In this document: piece by piece, positions 59,664 to 64,000 of the stretch
Numbering within the stretch: position 1 is the first letter of the stretch
How the letters are laid out: each line of letters opens with the position of its first letter
Assembly (NCBI GenBank): GCA_034411135.1
Contig: DAOUMN010000079.1
Span: forward strand, 1-64,000
Direction of reading: 5' to 3'
Length of the DNA stretch: 64,000 nucleotides
From: Bellilinea sp034411135
GTDB taxonomy: Bacteria; Chloroflexota; Anaerolineae; Anaerolineales; Anaerolineaceae
The notes under the pieces: generated by a model
Databases searched by the model: none
What the model was told of the DNA's origin: nothing
What the model saw: only the letters and a program-made list of their open reading frames with translations
Made by a program: the position numbers and the translations under genes

Positions 59664-60851
59664 CTAGAGCAAGTATTCCTTTAGCTGACGCGAGCGGCGC
59701 GGGTGGCGCAGGCGGCGCAGCGCTTTGCCCTCGATCTGACGGATGCGCTCGCGGGTCAAGCCAAATTTTTGCCCAACTTCTTCCAGCGTGTACAGGTGAC
59801 CGTTCTCCAGCCCGTAGCGCAGGCGCAAGATACGCGCCTCGCGTGGTGGGAGCGTCTCCAGCACGGCTTCGATCTTCTCGCGCAGCATGTTGCTGTAGGC
59901 AGTCTGAATCGGCGATGGGGTGACGTGATCCTCGACAAACATGCCCAGTTCGGAATCCTCGTCATCGTCGTTGATCGGGCTTTCCAGCGATAGCGGCAGC
60001 CAGGAAACGCGCATCATCCAGTCCACCTTGTCGGATGGGACACCCAGCACCTCAGCCAGTTCATCGTTGTTGGGGGCGCGCCCCAGTTTTTGCTCCATCT
60101 CGTGGGTGCGGCGGTACAACTGGCGGATGCGGTCAACCATGTGCACCGGCACGCGAATGGTGCGCCCCTGGTCGGCAATCGAGCGGCTGATCGTCTGGCG
60201 GATCCACCAGGTGGCGTAGGTAGAAAAGCGGAAGCCGCGCCGGTACTCAAACTTTTCGACCGCCTTCATCAAACCCAGGTTGCCTTCCTGGATCAGATCG
60301 AGGAAGGGCACACCGCGTCCCATGTAACGCTTGGCGATGCTGACCACCAGGCGCGTGTTGGCTTTGATCAGGTGCTCGCGCGCCAGCAGCCCATCGTTGA
60401 TCTTCTGTTCCAGCTCGCGGCGCTGCGCTGCAGGCGTACGCCCGTTGAGTTTTTCCAACTCGCGACGCGCCTGGCGCCCGCGTTCGATGCGCTTCGCCAG
60501 GTCAATCTCTTCGTCGCTGCTCAACAGCGGCACGCGCGACATGTCCTTCAGGTACAGCCCAATGGTATCGTCACTGGAAAAGGACTCGGTCGAAAGGTAG
60601 GCACTGTAATCGCTCTCACCTTCCAGGTGCAGGTCGTCCTCGCTCTGGGTGGCATCCTGGTCAGGGTCATAGAATTCCACCCCGCGCCGGCGCAGTACAC
60701 TGACGATAGTATGGTAGCGTTCCACATCCTGACCCACGTCCGGATAGACCTCAATCAGGTCTTCGGTGGTCAGGTAGCCCTGGATATCGGCTTTTTCCAG
60801 CAACAAGCGCATCTTTTCGGTGCTTTTTTTACGTCTGCCCGGATTACTCAC
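59664..60851 (-). CDS. rpoD: Primary RNA polymerase sigma factor (RpoD/SigA)
   Basis: 395 aa. Region 1.1-like N-terminus (MRLLLEKADIQGYLTTEDLIEVYPDV), region 1.2 (DDTIGLYLKDMSRVPLLSSDEEIDLAKRIE), region 2 (FSTYATWWIRQTISRSIADQGRTIRVPVHM), region 3 and region 4 (TLEEVGQKFGLTRERIRQIEGKALRRLRHP). Start GTG 60851 with AGGAGGGACAAA. The spacer between regions 1.1 and 1.2 is short and acidic. Housekeeping sigma. Confidence 0.93.
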   Translation of the reverse strand: MSNPGRRKKSTEKMRLLLEKADIQGYLTTEDLIEVYPDVGQDVERYHTIVSVLRRRGVEFYDPDQDATQSEDDLHLEGESDYSAYLSTESFSSDDTIGLYLKDMSRVPLLSSDEEIDLAKRIERGRQARRELEKLNGRTPAAQRRELEQKINDGLLAREHLIKANTRLVVSIAKRYMGRGVPFLDLIQEGNLGLMKAVEKFEYRRGFRFSTYATWWIRQTISRSIADQGRTIRVPVHMVDRIRQLYRRTHEMEQKLGRAPNNDELAEVLGVPSDKVDWMMRVSWLPLSLESPINDDDEDSELGMFVEDHVTPSPIQTAYSNMLREKIEAVLETLPPREARILRLRYGLENGHLYTLEEVGQKFGLTRERIRQIEGKALRRLRHPRRSRQLKEYLL

Positions 60852-60876
60852 TTTGTCCCTCCTGTCTTAATCACCC

Positions 60877-60901
60877 CGCTGATCGTGCCCGAACAAACAG
60901 G
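60877..60901 (-). other. Leader hairpin upstream of the sigma gene
   Basis: Minus-strand GTGCCTG / CGGGCAC (one G-U pair, 6-base loop) 30 bases before the sigma factor start. With a second 15-base palindrome TGCCCCTGAGGGGCA at 60946-60960, it suggests a structured leader. Confidence 0.35.
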
Positions 60902-61045
60902 CACACACGTTACCCCCTGCGTCGTGAGGGAATTCACGCGCACACTGCCCCTGAGGGGCATACACAATCCGGAAAATTGAAAAAAGTTCGCTTTGAAAGC
61001 CAGACCTCGCGTTTGCCGGCGCTTGCACACGCCAGTCGACCGCCG

Positions 61046-61525
61046 CTAGTCCTCCTGCACCTGCAGGTGATGTTCGCACACGGTCTCGTTCAGGTTCATC
61101 CCGCACACCGGGCACAAGCCCTTGCAATCGGGCTTGCAAATCGGCTTGATCGGCAGCTCGAGCAGCATGTAGTCGCGGGTGAGCGGTGCCAAGTTGATGT
61201 GCCCGTCGTCGGGAACGACCAGTTCCGTTTCCACATTGCGGCGGAAACGGAAGGTGAACAACTCGGTATAATGGGTATGCAACGATTGAGTGAAGTCTTC
61301 GAGACAACGGACGCATTCCTGAATCAGAAAACCGGTAAAATCTGCCTCGACCAGCAGTCCCTGAGGGGTGCGGCTGATATGGGCGCTGCCATTGAACTGG
61401 GTGACCTCGAAATCGGCGGATAAATTAACCTCCGGGAGATCAAAACTGAAATCTCGGTAGGTTCCAATTGGCTGATTTAATAAAAAGCCAATATTGATCC
61501 GCAAAGGATAACGAGGATGCGTCAC
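61046..61525 (-). CDS. DUF177 (YceD-like) protein
   Basis: 159 aa. VEADFTGFLIQECVRCLEDFTQSL and a C-terminal zinc-like CKPDCKGLCPVCGMNLNETVCEHH are hallmarks of YceD/DUF177, a 23S-rRNA-linked protein. It is usually followed by rpmF (ribosomal protein L32); no rpmF follows here. GTG start at 61525 has no ribosome site; the promoter is 30 bases upstream. Confidence 0.85.
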   Translation of the reverse strand: MTHPRYPLRINIGFLLNQPIGTYRDFSFDLPEVNLSADFEVTQFNGSAHISRTPQGLLVEADFTGFLIQECVRCLEDFTQSLHTHYTELFTFRFRRNVETELVVPDDGHINLAPLTRDYMLLELPIKPICKPDCKGLCPVCGMNLNETVCEHHLQVQED

Positions 61526-61561
61526 GGGTCGTTAATCGTAGGTATAATACCGGGTTGCTTC

Positions 61562-61590
61562 ATTATAGCACGCACAACTGGACTAGTCAA
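61562..61590 (-). promoter_or_regulatory. Promoter of the DUF177 gene
   Basis: On the minus strand, TTGACT (61585-61590) and TATAAT (61562-61567) with a 17-base spacer. Near-consensus. Leader about 30 bases, without a Shine-Dalgarno sequence before the GTG. Confidence 0.78.
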
Positions 61591-61629
61591 GTTATTAAGA
61601 TTAATTTAATAAAAATCAAAGGTATTACC

Positions 61630-62247
61630 GTGAAAATACTGATCGCTACCTCCAATCCCGGCAAACAGCGCGAAGTGCGTGCCATCCTGGATCGCCCGGC
61701 TTTTGAACTACTCCTGCCCGCCGATCTCAACCTGGCGCTGGAAGTGGATGAAACCGGCAGCACCTACGCCGAAAACGCCGCGCTCAAGGCGCTGGCATAT
61801 GCCCGCGCCAGCCGCCTGACCGCCCTGGCGGACGATTCCGGGCTGGAGGTGGACGCGCTGGGCGGCGAGCCCGGGCTGCACTCTGCCCGCTACACCCGGC
61901 TGGCAAACCCGTGCGATGCCGACCGCCGCGCCTACCTGTTGCAGCGGCTGGCGGGCATCCCCCACCCGGCGGACGAGCCTGGCTGGCGGGCGCACTTTCA
62001 CTGCACGGTGGCAATTGCCACGCCGGATGGCAGGTTGCACTATGCCGAAGGGCACTGCGACGGCTTCGTCATCTCCGAAGAACGCGGCAGCGGCGGCTTC
62101 GGCTACGACCCGCTCTTCTTCATGCCGGAGTACGGGCAGACCATGGCGCAACTGGGCGAGGCGGTCAAGAACCGCGTCAGTCACCGCGCCCGCGCCCTGC
62201 AGGCGGCGCTGCCCATTTTGCACCGCCTGGCAGACCAGGCGAACTGA
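61630..62247 (+). CDS. rdgB: XTP/dITP pyrophosphatase (RdgB/HAM1)
   Basis: 205 aa. N-terminal KILIATSNPGKQREVRAIL (the SNxxK loop), YAENAALKALAYARASRLTALADDSGLEVDALGGEPGLHSARYTRL, and GSGGFGYDPLFFMPEYGQTMAQL. Removes non-canonical purine nucleotides. GTG 61630 with AAAGG 7 bases upstream. Confidence 0.95.
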   Translation: MKILIATSNPGKQREVRAILDRPAFELLLPADLNLALEVDETGSTYAENAALKALAYARASRLTALADDSGLEVDALGGEPGLHSARYTRLANPCDADRRAYLLQRLAGIPHPADEPGWRAHFHCTVAIATPDGRLHYAEGHCDGFVISEERGSGGFGYDPLFFMPEYGQTMAQLGEAVKNRVSHRARALQAALPILHRLADQAN

Positions 62248-62433
62248 ACCTCTCAAAGCCCTGGCGGCAGGGCATTCCCTGCACCAACAAGCTCGGAGTT
62301 TTTGCGCCGATCAGCCTTCTTTAGGCGTTCTTTACGCGCATTTAATGCGTTAATCATGGATTCGAACGCCCTGTCCTCTATACTGTACAGACAAGAACCT
62401 TTACCCTACCATTGACAGAAGGACAGCAAATCT

Positions 62434-64000
62434 ATGAAAAGCAGAATGTCGAACTTAAAACTGCGCGCCAAAATGCTTCTTTTCATTCTGGTGCCGGTAG
62501 CGATGGTCATGCTGGCGATCATTTTGATCAACCTGTTTTCGTCCCGCACAATTGCGCAGCGACAGGCCCAAGCCATTCTGGAAGGTTCGGCGCAAAGTTA
62601 CGCCAATCAGGTCAAGGCGTCCATGGAGGTTGCCATGGACGCCGCCCGCACGCTTGCTCAGGTCATGCAAGGCTTCGAGGAGTTGCCGGCAGGACAACGC
62701 CGCGATGTTTACAACAACATGATGAAGTCACTGCTGGAGGCAAACCCTTCATTTCTTGGGATATGGACCGCCTGGGAACCCAATGCACTGGATGGGCTGG
62801 ACAGCCGTTATGCCGGGGCTATGGGTCATGATCAGACCGGCCGTTTTATCCCCTATTGGGTGCGATCCGGCAATCAAATCATCATCGAGCCGTTGGTCGG
62901 ATACGAAACGCCAGGCGACGGAGATTATTACCTGTTGGCGAAAAATTCGGGCAACGAAGTTGTCTTGGAGCCGTATGAGTATGAAATTGACGGCAAAACC
63001 GAATACCTGACCAGCCTGGCAGTGCCGATCCGGGATTCGAACAACCGAGTGGTCGGTGTGGCTGGGATCGATATCAGCATCAGCAAGCTGCAATCCAATT
63101 TCAAGGACGTGCGAGTGTATCAAACCGGCTTCGGGCGTTTGTTGTCCGCGCAGGGGATCGTGCTTGCCCATCCCAACCCCAGCCAGGTTGGCAAGCTGGG
63201 CAGCGAATTTGAGGGCGGACAGGGAAAGGACATCTTTACGCGAATTGCAAATGGGGAAACCTTCAGCGGGCTTGAAAACTCGGTGGCTACGAAAGAACAA
63301 ACCATGAAATCGTTTTCGCCCATCTTCATTGGCGCTTCCACAACGCCGTGGATGTTTTCACTGGTTGTCCCCCCTGAGGAAGTGTATGCCGAAGTCAACG
63401 CGATGGTCATGCGGCTGGTTCTGGTTGGACTTTTCGGCATCGCCATCATCGCGGCGATTGTGTTCATGGTCACCAGCAGCATTACCAATCCACTCGGCTT
63501 TGTCACTGCCGCCATCCAGCGCCTGGCAAAAGGTGACCTGGTGCGCGACTTGAGCGAAGCCGACAAGGCAAAAGTGCGCGGGCGTGGTGACGAGATCGGC
63601 TCGGTCGGCAAAGCTCTGGATGAAATCGTCACCTACCTGCAGGAAACCAGCGGCGCCGCTACTGCCATCGCCGCCAACGACCTGACCATCACCGTGCAGC
63701 CGCACAGCGAGAAGGACGAACTGCGCCAGGCGTTCGTGCGCATGGTCGATTCGCTGCGCCGCTCGCTGGGCGAGGTGACCCACACCGCCAACAGCCTGGG
63801 GGCAGCCGCCAGCCAGCTTTCGGCAGCCGCCGAGCAAGCCGGGCAAGCCACTAACCAGATTGCCACCACCATTCAGCAGGTTTCCAAGGGCATTACCCAG
63901 GAAACCGAAGCGGTTACGCGCACCAGCGGCTCGGTCGAGCAGATGTCGCGCGCCATCGACGGCGTTGCCCGCGGCGCGCAAGAGCAAGCCCAGGCTGCTC
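62434..64000 (+). CDS. Methyl-accepting chemotaxis protein, N-terminal part (cut by window edge)
   Basis: At least 522 aa visible. Transmembrane segment near residues 15-35, a double-Cache sensor (SFLGIWTAWEPNALDGLDSRY, GAGIDISISKLQ-like VVGVAGIDIS), a second transmembrane segment at about 322-345, HAMP, then the start of the cytoplasmic signalling domain (LSAAAEQAGQATNQIATTIQQ). It senses an external ligand. AAGGA lies 10 bases before ATG 62434. The end is beyond the window. Confidence 0.9.
   Translation, partial: MKSRMSNLKLRAKMLLFILVPVAMVMLAIILINLFSSRTIAQRQAQAILEGSAQSYANQVKASMEVAMDAARTLAQVMQGFEELPAGQRRDVYNNMMKSLLEANPSFLGIWTAWEPNALDGLDSRYAGAMGHDQTGRFIPYWVRSGNQIIIEPLVGYETPGDGDYYLLAKNSGNEVVLEPYEYEIDGKTEYLTSLAVPIRDSNNRVVGVAGIDISISKLQSNFKDVRVYQTGFGRLLSAQGIVLAHPNPSQVGKLGSEFEGGQGKDIFTRIANGETFSGLENSVATKEQTMKSFSPIFIGASTTPWMFSLVVPPEEVYAEVNAMVMRLVLVGLFGIAIIAAIVFMVTSSITNPLGFVTAAIQRLAKGDLVRDLSEADKAKVRGRGDEIGSVGKALDEIVTYLQETSGAATAIAANDLTITVQPHSEKDELRQAFVRMVDSLRRSLGEVTHTANSLGAAASQLSAAAEQAGQATNQIATTIQQVSKGITQETEAVTRTSGSVEQMSRAIDGVARGAQEQAQAA

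Noticed and set aside
1..64000. CRISPR array, prophage, transposase or rRNA/tRNA genes
   Set aside because: Looked for regular spaced repeats, integrase or transposase motifs and tRNA-like cloverleaf ends; none was found.

Overview
The window looks like chromosomal DNA from a GC-rich member of the Chloroflexota, most likely of the Anaerolineae type. This is inferred from the gene mix: NurA/HerA, Elp3, DUF5666/DUF5667 proteins, a Roadblock/V4R pair and many orphan GNAT and methyltransferase genes. It is not a database placement. No rRNA, tRNA, CRISPR array, insertion sequence or prophage was seen. Genes sit close together, with frequent 1 to 4 base overlaps and GTG/TTG starts.

Region 1 (1-9926, minus) is a respiratory complex I operon in the order nuoA-B-C-D-E-F-G-H-I-J-K-L. 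nuoL runs off the left edge. Upstream lies a secreted protein with a transglycosylase-like domain (10247-12139).

Region 2 (12458-20995) holds a TIGR04255-type protein, then a promoter and an operon of Roadblock/LC7 protein, V4R protein, response regulator with a degenerate GGDEF domain, and a family 2 glycosyltransferase. It continues with a PilZ protein, a PadR regulator with its membrane-protein partner, a NUDIX hydrolase and a solute-binding lipoprotein.

Region 3 (21088-36464) has a minus-strand string miaB, M23 peptidase, SDR-like, AAC(3)-like, tyrS. It is followed by small accessory enzymes: acetyltransferases, methyltransferases, a nucleoside deaminase, a 2'-5' RNA ligase-like protein, Elp3, a MerR/TipAS regulator and a DinB protein. 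RNA modification is a recurring theme.

Region 4 (36484-46626) begins with a DUF5666 lipoprotein, a sigma-70-like factor and a membrane anti-sigma-like protein. The lipoprotein and the anti-sigma-like protein end in related acidic Gly/Ser/Lys repeats. On the minus strand follow a DUF92-PEBP fusion, a PH-like membrane protein, a DegT aminotransferase, a CPBP protease, a bactofilin and a PglD/NeuD-type acyltransferase, which suggests surface-sugar and envelope work.

Region 5 (46857-55455) carries an SnoaL-like protein, a NurA / HAS-barrel-like / HerA operon for DNA end processing, and an ECF transporter operon (S, T, A, A'). The ECF operon looks less GC-rich than its neighbours and has a strong promoter with a 25-bp operator-like palindrome. 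A low-complexity lipoprotein follows.

Region 6 (55671-64000) contains a tungsten aldehyde ferredoxin oxidoreductase with an overlapping MoaD-like gene, a membrane diguanylate cyclase, the primary sigma factor, a YceD-like DUF177 protein, an RdgB/HAM1 pyrophosphatase, and a chemotaxis receptor cut by the right edge.

The best candidates for something new are the three-gene NurA/HerA operon, the sigma / anti-sigma / repeat-lipoprotein locus, the Roadblock-V4R-REC operon, and the ECF transporter with its unassigned substrate and operator.
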